This document shows, piece after piece, positions 8,486-18,318 of a stretch of 64,000 nucleotides of DNA. Positions within the stretch are counted from its first letter, which is position 1. The number at the start of each line of letters is the position of its first letter. The notes under the pieces were generated by a model. That model did no database searches. It saw only the letters and a program-made list of their open reading frames with translations, and was not told the DNA's origin. The stretch comes from Pyxidicoccus parkwaysis. Lineage in GTDB: Bacteria > Myxococcota > Myxococcia > Myxococcales > Myxococcaceae. Position numbers and translations under genes: made by a program. The DNA lies in the NCBI RefSeq assembly GCF_017301735.1, contig NZ_CP071090.1, positions 248,001 to 312,000 on the forward strand, given 5' to 3'.

Positions 8486-9493
8486 TCAGGGGGCCGGCGC
8501 GGACACTTCGCACGGCCACCACGAGGGCGGGGTGGCGCGGTCGTCCCATTGGTGCGTGAAGATGTCGACCAGGCCGTAGCGCTTCACGTTGCCCCCCGTG
8601 CAGAAGCGCTCCGGGTGCTCCTTCACCAGGAGCTCCTCTCCCGCCTCCCTGAAGAGGTGTTCGCACCACGTGGCGGCGCCCTCCGGCACGGGCGAGGTGG
8701 CCGGGGCCCGCTCCGCGCGTTCGAGGCCGTAGGAGTCCTCGCAGGCGAACTGGGTAAAGGACCGCATGTTGGCGTCGACGATGATGTTCATCTTCACCTG
8801 CCCCTGCTTCAGGAAGCAGCCTTCGAACGTCTGGGGCTCTTCGGAGATGGGCCCGTAGCGGAACTCCACCACGGAGTAGCCCTGCGCGGGCTCCTCGCAC
8901 GACGTGGAGAAGCGGTGGTAGAGCGGGTGGAGGTCGCCCTCGCGGTAGACAATCCAGTAGTAGGCCGGGTCATCCTCCGCGTAGCCCTGTTGGAAGCCGA
9001 TGACGGTGTCCGGGCTGCTCGTCGCGGTGTTGCTGACGGTGTCGAGCTGGCCGTTGTCGTTGCCGTCCACGTACATCACCACGGAGGCGAAGCCCAGGCG
9101 TGAGCCCGCCTCTCCATTCAGCACCGCCGCGGGCGGCAACTGGTTGATGGGGATGCGCACGGTGGTGGAGGTGCGTGAGTCCACCTTCACGTCCATCGTG
9201 TAGCGTTTGTATTCGTATGGCGTGTCCAGCGTGATGCACTTGCGGTAGTCCTCACCGGACGGCAGCGTCTTCACGCACTCCAGCGTGCTGTCCGGGTAGC
9301 GCTCCCAGAGGATGGCGGCGCGGAGCTTCTTCGCCCGTGCCTCATCGAGGTGGCCGACGTCCTTCAGGGTGCCCTCCACCACGAGCAGCGGCGGCTCCTC
9401 CGCCTTGTCGCCCAGCAGGTCTCCGCAGCCCGTCAGTCCCAGCAGCGTCAGCATTCCCGTCATGAGTGTCGTACGGACCTTCGATGTCGCCAT
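8486..9493 (-). CDS. hypothetical lipoprotein
   Basis: A 335-residue lipoprotein with lipobox LTGC (Cys23 after a hydrophobic stretch). The mature part is mixed beta and contains VVMYVDGNDNGQLD, an Asp-rich EF-hand-like loop, and several Cys residues (about seven) that could form periplasmic disulfides. The family is not recognised. It is convergent with the TPR gene (12 bp between stops) and lies downstream of the caspase operon on the same strand, 133 bp away, with a 12-bp palindrome between. It is probably a separate transcription unit. Confidence 0.65.
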   Translation of the reverse strand: MATSKVRTTLMTGMLTLLGLTGCGDLLGDKAEEPPLLVVEGTLKDVGHLDEARAKKLRAAILWERYPDSTLECVKTLPSGEDYRKCITLDTPYEYKRYTMDVKVDSRTSTTVRIPINQLPPAAVLNGEAGSRLGFASVVMYVDGNDNGQLDTVSNTATSSPDTVIGFQQGYAEDDPAYYWIVYREGDLHPLYHRFSTSCEEPAQGYSVVEFRYGPISEEPQTFEGCFLKQGQVKMNIIVDANMRSFTQFACEDSYGLERAERAPATSPVPEGAATWCEHLFREAGEELLVKEHPERFCTGGNVKRYGLVDIFTHQWDDRATPPSWWPCEVSAPAP

Positions 9494-9557
9494 GTGCTCT
9501 CCGCTCGTTCGCGAGGTGTGCGCCAGGCCGGTGCCGCTCGAGGAGGGGGGCGGGCGT

Positions 9558-9569
9558 CACCGGCCGGTG
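9558..9569. promoter_or_regulatory. 12-bp perfect palindrome upstream of the lipoprotein gene
   Basis: CACCGGCCGGTG is a perfect palindrome about 65 bp upstream of the lipoprotein start at 9493 and about 58 bp beyond the caspase stop. It could be an operator or part of a terminator; there is no T-run. Short GC palindromes occur by chance in DNA this rich in GC. Confidence 0.25.
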
Positions 9570-9626
9570 CGACGGTGGAGACGCCTGACGCGCGCGGTGC
9601 GGGACATGCGTCGGGAGAAGGTTGCT

Positions 9627-11228
9627 TCAATGGCCCCACGTGCTGCCCAGCAGCAGGGTGGGCACGGGACTCAGGCGGAGCTCGCCGTCCTGTCGCGTCA
9701 GTGCCACGTGGCCACCCAGGCGCGCGAAGAGTCCGGCGCGTGCGCCGAGTGGAAGCTCCGCGGAGAGCGCGGCGAAGACGGCCGCGCCCGCACCCGCGCG
9801 GAGCCTCGTGTCGGGCAGGTCGATGAGCTGGCGACGTGCCGAATCGAGGCTCTTCGCGCGCTGGAAGAGTCCCAGCACGCCGACGCCCGCGTGGGCTCCG
9901 GTCCAGACGCGGCCGAGCGCACCCGCCACGCCCACGCCGCTCCACGCGCCGAGCTCCACCTGGTCCAGCCGGAGCTGTTGCGTGAAGGCACGGGTGACGC
10001 CGAGCGTGACGCCTCCGACGAAGGAGGGCCCGAGCTGGCCGGGTTCCTCGACGGCGCGGAACAGGCCGGCCTGCGGGCCCCAGCCGCCGATAGGCGTGGC
10101 TGCGCGGCCCACGCCGAGACCGGCCTGCAGCCTCCAGTCATTGCTTCCCATGAGCGCACCCTTGCGTTGGTGCAGGGCCAGCGTGCGCACCTCGAGGGAC
10201 TCGGGCTGGAGGCGCTGGCGCTCGCCCCACGGGAGGTACACGCGGCCGAAGAGCACCTGTGCGCCGCGCCGGACCTGCACGCGGTAGCGGCCGGCGGGCA
10301 GGGCCACCTGCACCGGTGCGTCCGGACGCGGCTCCACCTCGGCCATCACTTGAAGGGTGCGCTCCTCTACCAGCACCACGCTGTCCCCGACGGCCGGTGG
10401 CAACTCCAGTCGTGCCTGGGAGCGCTCCAGCGCGGTGAGGAACAAATCTCCTTCACCCGCGAGCTGGCTGGAGAGCTCCGGGTGCTGCACCGCCGCCGTG
10501 GAGCCGTGCGAGCCCACGAGGGTGCGGTGGTAGACGTGGCGGTAGGCCTCCGCGAGGCTCACCCGTGAATCACCGTCCACGTCCGCTGCGCCACGCAGGC
10601 CCGAGAGGAGGTGGTGCGTGAAGTAGGAACCCTGGAGGTTGTCCGACTCCTGGGCCACCTCGTGCGCTCCGGCGGAGGTGATGAACACGCGGCCCTCGGG
10701 GCCGACCTGACGGACGAAGGACACGTCGAAGGCGGGAGCGGAGGACAGGCCCTTCACGCGTCCGCTCACCACGGCGCCGCTGTGGCAGGAGTCGAGCACG
10801 GCGACGGAGACGGTGGCGGGCACGTCGGCGAGGAGGCGCCGCAACTCGGCGAGGGGCAGGGTCTGTCCGCCGAGGTGCAGCGCGGACGCGTCGCCGTGGC
10901 CCGAGTAGAAGAAGAACAGCAGGGTGCGCTCGCCCAGGCGCCGTGCTTCCTCGATGCGTCCTCGCACCCGGGCCAGGGCGAGCCGCACGCTGGCCGGGTC
11001 CTCGCCACGCAGGAGGATGCGGCGGTCCTCGGGCACGCCGCCGAGCTGGCCGAAGAGGGCATCCATGCGCTCCGCGTCGCGCTCCGCCCAGCGCAGTGGC
11101 TCGTCGGCGGCGAGGCCCACGTTGTGGCCCACGCTGAGCGCGAAGCGGCTCTCCGCGTGGGCGGGGAGCGCGGCCATCAGCGCCAGCGTGAGCGCGAGTC
11201 TTCCGGCGAAGGACCTGGCCGCGGTCAC
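9627..11228 (-). CDS. exported caspase-family (peptidase C14) protein with beta-rich C-terminus
   Basis: A 533-residue protein. A signal peptide (about residues 1-25, ending PAHAES) precedes a caspase/metacaspase p20-like fold. The catalytic pair is present: His111 in FFFYSGHGD and Cys148 in VAVLDSCHSG. The basic/acidic specificity residues cannot be assigned. About residues 255-345 form a PEGA-like beta domain (LPAGRYRVQVRRG), and the remaining 190 residues are Gly-rich alternating strands (LQAGLGVG, GGVTLGV, GVGVAGALG), like an outer-membrane barrel or beta sandwich. It overlaps the anti-sigma-like gene by 4 bases and is the third gene of an ECF sigma operon. Export places it outside the cytoplasm, unlike classical metacaspases. 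The substrate is unknown. Confidence 0.85.
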   Translation of the reverse strand: MTAARSFAGRLALTLALMAALPAHAESRFALSVGHNVGLAADEPLRWAERDAERMDALFGQLGGVPEDRRILLRGEDPASVRLALARVRGRIEEARRLGERTLLFFFYSGHGDASALHLGGQTLPLAELRRLLADVPATVSVAVLDSCHSGAVVSGRVKGLSSAPAFDVSFVRQVGPEGRVFITSAGAHEVAQESDNLQGSYFTHHLLSGLRGAADVDGDSRVSLAEAYRHVYHRTLVGSHGSTAAVQHPELSSQLAGEGDLFLTALERSQARLELPPAVGDSVVLVEERTLQVMAEVEPRPDAPVQVALPAGRYRVQVRRGAQVLFGRVYLPWGERQRLQPESLEVRTLALHQRKGALMGSNDWRLQAGLGVGRAATPIGGWGPQAGLFRAVEEPGQLGPSFVGGVTLGVTRAFTQQLRLDQVELGAWSGVGVAGALGRVWTGAHAGVGVLGLFQRAKSLDSARRQLIDLPDTRLRAGAGAAVFAALSAELPLGARAGLFARLGGHVALTRQDGELRLSPVPTLLLGSTWGH

Positions 11229-12130
11229 GGCAGCTCCTTGGGCAGCTCCCGCACCGCGTAGCGGGTGCCCACCAGCGGGGGAGGGCGGGGCGGGAAGTCC
11301 GTGCTCCTCGCGGCCGCTTCCGCCCAGTGGAGCACTTCGTCCGAAGAAGGCGCGCCGTCCTCTCGCGGGACGAGCACCACCGCCAGGGCCTCACGCTCGG
11401 GCGCCGCGTCCAGCTCCAGGCTGCCGGGGAGCACCAGGCGTCCGGGCTCCATCTTCACGGAGCCTCCTGTGTGTCCGAAGCCATGCACCGGCGTGGCACG
11501 TCCACGGTCGCTGAGGGCCAGGACGTACAGCGTGCCGCCCTCCACGTCCTCCACCTCGATGCGCACGCGGTCTCCCGGACGGAGCACCACGCCGGGCCCC
11601 TGCTCGAACACGGCCTCGCCGCGCTTGACGAGTACCCGCGCCGTGAGCCCGCCTCGCACGCGCACGGAGTCCTCCGTGTCGTCGTGGGAGGGGAGTGAGC
11701 GGACGGCCACCAGCGTCAGCACCGCGCAGAGGCCGAGCGCGGGAATCGCCCACCGCGCGCCCGTGCGTGGACTGAGCGCGTGCCATGCCCACAGTGCACG
11801 CTCATGCACGAGGCTCGTGAGCCAGGCCCACAGCGCACGCTCACGTACGAGGCTCATGAGCCGGGCCCACCCCGCGCGCTCGGCCCATTCCGCGCGCACT
11901 GGGGTGGTCCGCTGCGCCTCGAGCTTCGCGCGCACCGGCCCGAATGGACGCGCCTCCTCGAACGCACGCTTCGCGGCACGCCGGTTCTCCAGGTGCAGCG
12001 CCAGCGCCGGAGCCGCGCGAGCGGCCTCCTCCACGTGCCGGGCCTCGTCCGGGGGCAGCTCCCCGCACAGGTAGCGCTCGAGCAACAGGTCCGGCACGCC
12101 CGGGAAATGGGGCACGGGGGAAGAGCTCAT
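11225..12130 (-). CDS. membrane anti-sigma-factor-like protein
   Basis: A 301-residue protein. The N-terminal helical region (residues 10-60, LLLERYLCGELPPDEARHVEE) resembles the cytoplasmic sigma-binding domain of anti-sigma factors but lacks the zinc HxxxCxxC motif. Residues 91-116 hold a nearly perfect 13-residue tandem repeat. One membrane segment follows (about 127-145), then an extracytoplasmic beta domain with VRPGDRVRIEVE-like blocks, resembling DUF4384 or FecR-type domains. ATG 12130 is chosen because it overlaps the sigma-factor stop as ATGA; the frame is open further upstream but that part is shadow. It is probably co-translated with the sigma factor and holds it at the membrane. 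Confidence 0.72.
   Translation of the reverse strand: MSSSPVPHFPGVPDLLLERYLCGELPPDEARHVEEAARAAPALALHLENRRAAKRAFEEARPFGPVRAKLEAQRTTPVRAEWAERAGWARLMSLVRERALWAWLTSLVHERALWAWHALSPRTGARWAIPALGLCAVLTLVAVRSLPSHDDTEDSVRVRGGLTARVLVKRGEAVFEQGPGVVLRPGDRVRIEVEDVEGGTLYVLALSDRGRATPVHGFGHTGGSVKMEPGRLVLPGSLELDAAPEREALAVVLVPREDGAPSSDEVLHWAEAAARSTDFPPRPPPLVGTRYAVRELPKELP
11787..11864. repeat. 39-bp tandem repeat (2 copies) inside the anti-sigma-like gene
   Basis: Two head-to-tail 39-bp units (11787-11825 and 11826-11864) differ at about five bases, and a degenerate third start follows at 11865. The unit encodes 13 residues (LMSLVRERALWAW, then LTSLVHERALWAW) just before the membrane segment. Because 39 is a multiple of 3, copy-number changes would keep the frame. 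Confidence 0.85.
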
Positions 12131-12675
12131 ACGAGGGCGGTTCCTTTCCTCGGGACGGCCGCGGGTGCCTCCAGCAGCCTCCGTGCGATGTCGAAGAAGG
12201 CCTGGAGCTTGCGCTGCACCGTCTTGCGCGACACGTCGAGCAGCGCGGCAATCTGCTCCTGCTCCAGCTCGTCCAGGAAGCGGTGCGCGACGATGCGCTG
12301 CACGTCCTCGGGACAGTGCGCGAGCACGTGGCGCACCAGGTCCGCGTCCACCAACCACCGCTCCAGCGCATCATCCGGCGCGGCCCGGGAGCCCTCGGCC
12401 GGCGCGCGCAAAGCCAGCTCCGAGGCGGCCTCCGTGCGCCTGCGCCGCAGCACCGAGAAGCACTGCCGGTCCGCCACCGTGAGCAGCCACGACAGCGGCG
12501 AGCTCGCGCCGCGCAGGTGGCGCAGGTGCGCATGGGCCCGCAGGAACACCTCCTGCGTCATGTCCCACGCCAGCGCCTCGTCACCCAGCAGCCGTCGGCA
12601 CCGCCGGTGCACGGCTTCTCCATAGCGGCGGTAGTACCCCTCGGTCTGGTCGACGTCGTCGTCCGGCTCGCTCAA
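12127..12675 (-). CDS. ECF-type RNA polymerase sigma factor
   Basis: A 182-residue sigma-70 family protein. Region 2 is seen as YYRRYGEAVHRRCRRLL, AWDMTQEVFLRAHAHL and SWLLTVADRQC. Region 4 ends with the helix-turn-helix LEQEQIAALLDVSRKTVQRKLQAFF. Domains 1.1 and 3 are absent, as in ECF factors. The start is TTG 12675 with GAGGG about 7 bases upstream. The stop overlaps the anti-sigma-like gene, and the caspase gene overlaps that, so sigma, anti-sigma and caspase form one unit. I did not find a convincing autoregulated promoter in the 132 bp upstream. Confidence 0.88.
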   Translation of the reverse strand: MSEPDDDVDQTEGYYRRYGEAVHRRCRRLLGDEALAWDMTQEVFLRAHAHLRHLRGASSPLSWLLTVADRQCFSVLRRRRTEAASELALRAPAEGSRAAPDDALERWLVDADLVRHVLAHCPEDVQRIVAHRFLDELEQEQIAALLDVSRKTVQRKLQAFFDIARRLLEAPAAVPRKGTALV

Positions 12676-12807
12676 GGACAGCCCTCGCCCGGGCCCAGGC
12701 TGCGACCCCCGGCCATTGTCTCCAGGCGAGGGCAGGGACCCGGCGGAGGAGACGCACGAGCAACTTTCCGTGGGACATTTCGAGGCGAGGCTTGACAGCC
12801 TCCGCCG

Positions 12808-13863
12808 TCAGACGAACTTCGCGGCCAGCAGGTCCTGCACGTCGAGCAGGCCCACGGCATTTCCTTCCGCGTCCACGACGGGGAGCTGGTCCACCTTCAG
12901 CTCGCGCATCTGCGTGGTGGCGGTGAGCACCAGCGTCTCCGGCGTCACGCAGCGCGGGTGCTTGCCCATGACGTCGCGCACCGGCACGGTGAAGTCGGTG
13001 AGGCCTCCCTCCACGCGGCGGCGCAAATCTCCGTCGGTGAAGATGCCCACCAGCTTGCCGCCCTTGTCCACCACGCACGCGGCGCCCGGGCGGCCCGGCG
13101 TCTTCGTCATCACCCCCACCACCTGCGCCAGCGGCGCGGTGTCCAGCACCAGCGGATTGGCGGGGCCGCTGCGCATCAGCTCGAAGACGCGCTGCACGCT
13201 TCGCCCCAGCTTCCCGCCGGGGTGCAGCAGCGCGTAGTCCTCCGTGCCGAAGGGCCGCGAGCGCAGCACCGCCATGGCCAGCGCGTCCCCCAGCGCGTGC
13301 AGCGCCGCGGTGGACGCGGTGGGCACGAGCCCCATGGGGCACGCCTCTTCAATCGGGCCGATGTCCAGCACCAGCTCCGCGCCCCGCGCGAGCGGACTCT
13401 CCGCGTCTCCCGTCAGCGCGATGACGGGCGTGGCCATCCGCTTGAAGGCAGGCAAGAGGCGCAGCAGTTCCTCCGTGGAGCCGCTGTTGGACAGCGCGAG
13501 GATGACGTCCCCGCGCCCCACGCGGCCCAAATCGCCGTGCACGGCCTCGGCCGGGTGCAGGTACACCGAGCGGATGCCCGTGGACGCCAGCGTGGCGGAC
13601 AGCTTCTGGCCGATGTGGCCCGCCTTCCCCATGCCGGTGACGACCACCTGGCCCGTGCACTCGCGCACCAGCCCCACCGCCCGGATGAACGAGTCCCCCA
13701 GGCGCTCCGTGACGTTGAGGATGGCGCGGGCCTCGGCCTCCAGCACGCCCCTCGCGTAGGCGAGCGTGGCCTCGGTGTCGGATGACGGAGCGGGGGCAGC
13801 AGGGCGGCCGGGGAGGGCGCGAAGGCGGGGCTTCTTGGCGGCGGAGCGAGGGGCGCGGGCCAT
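12808..13863 (-). CDS. kdsD: KpsF/GutQ family sugar-phosphate isomerase (arabinose-5-phosphate isomerase)
   Basis: Converts ribulose 5-phosphate to arabinose 5-phosphate, the first step toward Kdo for LPS. The protein is 351 residues with a SIS domain (about 60-200: [40 protein letters not shown]) and two CBS domains at the C-terminus ([47 protein letters not shown]). An Ala/Pro/Arg-rich N-terminal extension of about 35 residues precedes the SIS domain. ATG 13863 is used; an in-frame start at 13929 would add 22 residues, and neither has a strong ribosome site. No kdsA/B/C is next to it. Confidence 0.88.
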   Translation of the reverse strand: MARAPRSAAKKPRLRALPGRPAAPAPSSDTEATLAYARGVLEAEARAILNVTERLGDSFIRAVGLVRECTGQVVVTGMGKAGHIGQKLSATLASTGIRSVYLHPAEAVHGDLGRVGRGDVILALSNSGSTEELLRLLPAFKRMATPVIALTGDAESPLARGAELVLDIGPIEEACPMGLVPTASTAALHALGDALAMAVLRSRPFGTEDYALLHPGGKLGRSVQRVFELMRSGPANPLVLDTAPLAQVVGVMTKTPGRPGAACVVDKGGKLVGIFTDGDLRRRVEGGLTDFTVPVRDVMGKHPRCVTPETLVLTATTQMRELKVDQLPVVDAEGNAVGLLDVQDLLAAKFV

Positions 13864-14015
13864 GGTGTTGGCTGGACCTTCTACCCTTCGGCACCCCACG
13901 GTGGCCACCCTTGACGCATGGGAGGCCATCGGTTACGCGCCTGCTCGCCTGGGCTTCGCGGCTCGGGTACATCCACCTTCATTCAACCGCAGCTACTTCC
14001 CAGGAGAGGGACGAG

Positions 14016-14684
14016 ATGAAGTTCTTCATCGACACCGCCGACGTCGAGGAGATCCGCAAGGCCCATGCGATGGGCTGCGTGGACGGCGTCACCACCAACC
14101 CGTCGCTCCTCGCCAAGGTGGGGCGGCCCCTGGAGGAGACCATCCGGGAAATCTGCAGCATCGTGGACGGGCCCATCAGCGCCGAGTGCGTCTCGCTGGA
14201 AGCGGACGAGCTCGTGAAGGAGGGCCGTGGCCTGGCGAAGATTCACGACAACGTCGTCGTGAAGGTGCCCATGGGCGTCGAGGGCATGAAGGCCGTCAAG
14301 GTGTTCACCGCCGAGGGCATCCGCACCAACGTCACCCTCTGCTTCTCCGCCAACCAGGCGCTGCTCGCCGCCAAGGCCGGCGCCACGTACATCTCGCCCT
14401 TCGTGGGCCGGCTGGACGACATCTCCCAGGACGGCATGGAGCTCATCTCCAACATCCTGGAAATCTACCGGAACTACGACTTCACCACGCAGGTGCTGGT
14501 GGCCAGCGTGCGCAACCCGGTGCACGTCCTCCAGGCCGCCCGCATGGGCGCGGACGTCGCCACGCTGCCCTACAGCGTCATCACCCAGCTCGCCAACCAC
14601 CCGCTCACCGATGCGGGCATCAAGAAGTTCCTGGCGGACTGGGAGAAGGTCCCCAAGGCCTCCAAGCCCCCGAAGGCGGGCTAG
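14016..14684 (+). CDS. transaldolase, TalC/FSA small subfamily
   Basis: A 222-residue class I aldolase of the short transaldolase / fructose-6-phosphate aldolase group. It has [22 protein letters not shown], the Schiff-base Lys in [35 protein letters not shown] and [10 protein letters not shown]. It would move the dihydroxyacetone unit between sugar phosphates in the non-oxidative pentose-phosphate pathway. AGGAGAGGG at 14002-14010 gives a strong ribosome site for ATG 14016. It is divergent from kdsD; the shared 152 bp contain TTGACG at 13911-13916, a possible -35 box for this gene. Confidence 0.93.
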   Translation: MKFFIDTADVEEIRKAHAMGCVDGVTTNPSLLAKVGRPLEETIREICSIVDGPISAECVSLEADELVKEGRGLAKIHDNVVVKVPMGVEGMKAVKVFTAEGIRTNVTLCFSANQALLAAKAGATYISPFVGRLDDISQDGMELISNILEIYRNYDFTTQVLVASVRNPVHVLQAARMGADVATLPYSVITQLANHPLTDAGIKKFLADWEKVPKASKPPKAG

Positions 14685-14691
14685 CCCACCC

Positions 14692-14808
14692 GGCCCCGGC
14701 CTTCCGGCCCCGAAAACACCACGGCCACCGGCTCCTCGAAGTGGGGAGCGCGGTGGCCGTCGTGCTTCTCGGGTGCCGGAGCCCGTCAGCGGGGCCCCGG
14801 CCTTCCGG
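14692..14808. repeat. 16-bp direct repeat flanking the terminator
   Basis: GGCCCCGGCCTTCCGG occurs identically at 14692-14707 and 14793-14808, bracketing the hairpin between the two convergent genes. Each copy contains a CCGG...CCGG core and could fold alone. Its origin is unclear. Confidence 0.6.
14721..14760. terminator. bidirectional terminator hairpin
   Basis: A 10-bp perfect stem, ACGGCCACCG (14721-14730) with CGGTGGCCGT (14751-14760), has a 20-base loop and sits between the convergent transaldolase and Ig-like lipoprotein genes. On the minus strand the stem is followed by GGTGTTTTCGG, a short T-run, so it suits the lipoprotein transcript best. Confidence 0.6.
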
Positions 14809-14814
14809 CGACCG

Positions 14815-16809
14815 TCAGTTGATGGTCACCGGGACCTCGAAGATGACGCCCGAGTACTCGTTCTCGTACGCCACGGCGACCGAGCCCTGCTCTGCGGGCA
14901 GCGTGTCGGTCCCAGGCGCGGCGGTCACCTTCAGGGTCGCCGTGTTGCCGCTCTTGAAGCCCGACAGCTCGTACTTGCGCATGCAGCGCGCCTTGTCCGC
15001 CGTGCTGCCCGCCGCCACGGGCTTGCTCGGGTCACACGGGTCGCCGAAGGTGTAGCCCGGCGTCTGGGCGCTGGTCTGCGTCTCCAGGAGCTTGTGGGCG
15101 ATGCTCACCCCGTAGTGACGGCCGTTCAGCGTCGGGTCGACGCTGACGATTTCCGCACTGCCCTTGGAGGTGGTGAGGTCCACGGAGATGGAGGCGCTGT
15201 CCGGGGAGATGGGGTTCAGGTACGCGTCCGACATGAGCAGCGGGTAGAGCGCGGAGCCGGAGCCCTTGGCGTACGTCTTGCCGGCGGCGGACAGCCCGGT
15301 CACCTTGGCATTGCCGACGATGGTGGCGAAGCCCGAGTAGAGGACGTGGGTGGGGCGCCAGATCTGGATGTCACCATCCCAGCAGCCGTTGGGGCCGTCC
15401 CAGCGGCCGTTCTTCGCCTGGCGCTGGCCGGTGGCGCAGTCCACGCGCTCGGTGTCGATGAACGGCTCGCCCAGGTCGTAGACCTGGTTGTCGTTCTCGT
15501 CGACGAAGGGCTCGGGCACGTCCACGAACCACTCGCCCACGTCCCACTTGCCGTTCTTCACGCCGTTGGAGGTACCCGAGCCGTCGTAGAAGGCCTCCTC
15601 GCCCGAGGTGACGGCGATGATGGTGACGAGCATGTCACGCGGGTTGCGGGCGCCGTTGGTGGGCTCGTTATCGAGGGGAGGGGAACGCACGAGGGGGTCC
15701 ACGTCGACCGGCGGCCACTTGCCCGCCGTGCTGAACTTGGTGACGACCCTGCCGGGCTCCGTGCTGCTGCCCGTGCCGCCGCCGGTGCCGGTGCCGCTGC
15801 CATCGGTGGAGACCGGGCTGCCGATGGAGCCGGCCTCGGCGTACCAGCTCACGCTGGTCTTCAGGGTGACGGGGTTGCGGAAGCGGTCCACGAGCTGCGC
15901 GGTGCAGTCGGTGGAGAGGTCCTTGCGCGGCGGCGTCTCCGACGCGTTGGCGGCCAGGTTGACCTGCTTGCACTCCACCGCGAAGCCCTCGTCGGAAGGA
16001 CGCGCGCCGACGATGGGCGTGCCCAGCGACACGGCCGTCAGCACGGGGTTGGCCACGGTGGCGCGCACGGTGGCGATGCCCACCTCGTCACCGGACTGGA
16101 GGGTGGTGGTGGCCTTGCCGTCCGCGTCCGTGGTGGCCGTCACCGGGGCCACGGTGGCGCCGCCCACGCCGCGCACGTCGAAGCTGACGGTGACGCCCGG
16201 GACGGGGCGCTGGTTCAGGTCCACCACCACGAACGACACCGGCGTGGACGTGTTCAGGTTGGAGGAGCGGATGCCGAGCTGCGGCAGGGTGCTGGCGGAC
16301 TGGTACACGAGGTTGGCCGGCGGGCCCGGAGGCGTCCCGGTGGTGCCCGCGTCGGTGCCGGTGCCCGCGTCCGAGCCGGTGCCCGCGTCGCTGCCCGCGT
16401 CCGTCGTCGTCGTCTGGGTGACGACCTGGAGGACGGCGACGTCGCTCTCCTCGCCCCACTCCGCGCTGATGCTCACGGTGAGCTGGCAGCCGGTGTCCTG
16501 CGAGCGCAGACAGCGGAAGTTGGTGCTGGCCTTGCCGCCGCTCAGCGTCAGCGTCACGCTCTTGCTGTCATTGTCGAAGGAGCCGGCCGCGGCGGTGAGC
16601 GTCACCTCACCCGTGCCGTCCTTGCCGTTGGCGTCCCGCGCGGTGACCCGGACGCTCGTCGTCTGGCCCTGGTCATTGATGGTGGCCGGCGTCACGCCGA
16701 CGTTGAGGTAGATGCCACCCGTGTTGGTGTCATCGGGTTCTTCCGACTTACACGCAGTAAGCCCCGCGACCAGCACCAGGGTGCCGGCAATCTTCAACAA
16801 ACGAAACAT
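14815..16809 (-). CDS. Ig-like (Big_1-type) domain lipoprotein
   Basis: A 664-residue lipoprotein with lipobox GLTAC. Beta-sandwich domains resembling bacterial Ig/invasin repeats follow: a first domain around TTSVRVTARDANGKDGTGEVTLTA-like sequence, then an Asp/Ala/Gly/Thr-rich linker (TDAGSDAGTGSDAGTGTDAG), then a second domain (FVVVDLNQRPVPGVTVSFDV, TTDADGKATTTLQ). Later come Asp/Asn-rich loops (DENDNQVYDLGEPF, GVKNGKWDVGEWF) that look able to bind calcium. ATG 16809 directly precedes the signal peptide and has GGAGG upstream. It is probably surface-exposed with a structural or adhesive role; no specific function is recognised. Confidence 0.75.
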   Translation of the reverse strand: MFRLLKIAGTLVLVAGLTACKSEEPDDTNTGGIYLNVGVTPATINDQGQTTSVRVTARDANGKDGTGEVTLTAAAGSFDNDSKSVTLTLSGGKASTNFRCLRSQDTGCQLTVSISAEWGEESDVAVLQVVTQTTTTDAGSDAGTGSDAGTGTDAGTTGTPPGPPANLVYQSASTLPQLGIRSSNLNTSTPVSFVVVDLNQRPVPGVTVSFDVRGVGGATVAPVTATTDADGKATTTLQSGDEVGIATVRATVANPVLTAVSLGTPIVGARPSDEGFAVECKQVNLAANASETPPRKDLSTDCTAQLVDRFRNPVTLKTSVSWYAEAGSIGSPVSTDGSGTGTGGGTGSSTEPGRVVTKFSTAGKWPPVDVDPLVRSPPLDNEPTNGARNPRDMLVTIIAVTSGEEAFYDGSGTSNGVKNGKWDVGEWFVDVPEPFVDENDNQVYDLGEPFIDTERVDCATGQRQAKNGRWDGPNGCWDGDIQIWRPTHVLYSGFATIVGNAKVTGLSAAGKTYAKGSGSALYPLLMSDAYLNPISPDSASISVDLTTSKGSAEIVSVDPTLNGRHYGVSIAHKLLETQTSAQTPGYTFGDPCDPSKPVAAGSTADKARCMRKYELSGFKSGNTATLKVTAAPGTDTLPAEQGSVAVAYENEYSGVIFEVPVTIN

Positions 16810-16834
16810 GTGGATTTTCCCCCTCCCTAAGGGG

Positions 16835-16846
16835 CCGACTGGTCGG
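16835..16846. promoter_or_regulatory. short palindrome in divergent region
   Basis: CCGACTGGTCGG has 5-bp arms with a 2-bp centre and is followed by a second GTCGG. It lies 26 bp upstream of the lipoprotein start. The CCGAC/GTCGG pattern resembles TetR-type operators, but it is short and the DNA is GC-rich. Confidence 0.25.
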
Positions 16847-16984
16847 TCGGGAAGTATTCCCAGGACACAGCGCGTCGTCAAACCCCTGACAGTCCAGCGG
16901 AAAAGCCTGCCACGGAGGGTGGGTGCCCCACCTTGCCCCCGGCCCTGGCGCATAGGACTGGCGATTTCGCGGCGCGGCATGTAT

Positions 16985-17006
16985 TCGTTGACTCCCGAGT
17001 CAACGA
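16985..17006. promoter_or_regulatory. 22-bp inverted repeat, likely operator of the acyl-CoA dehydrogenase gene
   Basis: Perfect 10-bp arms, TCGTTGACTC and GAGTCAACGA, separated by CC, end 25 bases before ATG 17032. The left arm includes TTGACT, which matches a -35 box, so a bound dimeric regulator would block promoter access. Arm length and symmetry are typical of TetR or MerR-type control of fatty-acid/branched-chain degradation genes. It is too compact and too close to the start to be a terminator. Confidence 0.65.
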
Positions 17007-17031
17007 GCAGCCCGAGTCACGAGGAATCAGC

Positions 17032-18168
<1,137 letters not shown>

Positions 18169-18201
18169 AAAAGTGGAACTGCGTCCGGCGGCCGTTTCCC
18201 G

Positions 18202-18231
18202 TTGCCGCCGTGACTGCCGGATGCCTATTAA
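18202..18231 (+). promoter_or_regulatory. candidate sigma-70-type promoter of etfBA
   Basis: TTGCCG (18202-18207) and TATTAA (18226-18231) are 18 bp apart. The predicted transcript would start near 18238 and carry an 80-base leader. The leader contains AGACG-GAAAA-CGTCT (18282-18296), a small hairpin just before the AAGGAGA ribosome site. This gives etfBA a start separate from the dehydrogenase gene. Confidence 0.45.
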
Positions 18232-18318
18232 CCCTGACTGTTCGCGCGCCGTGTCATTCCGGCGTGCACGGACTGTCTCTCAGACGGAAAACGTCTCCCG
18301 GTAAGGAGAAGCACCACC

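Noticed and set aside
12676..12807. ECF-type promoter (GGAA...GTC) upstream of the sigma factor
   Set aside because: GGAAAG is present on the minus strand, but the nearest suitable GTC is about 24 bases away, too far, so self-activation is not supported by sequence.
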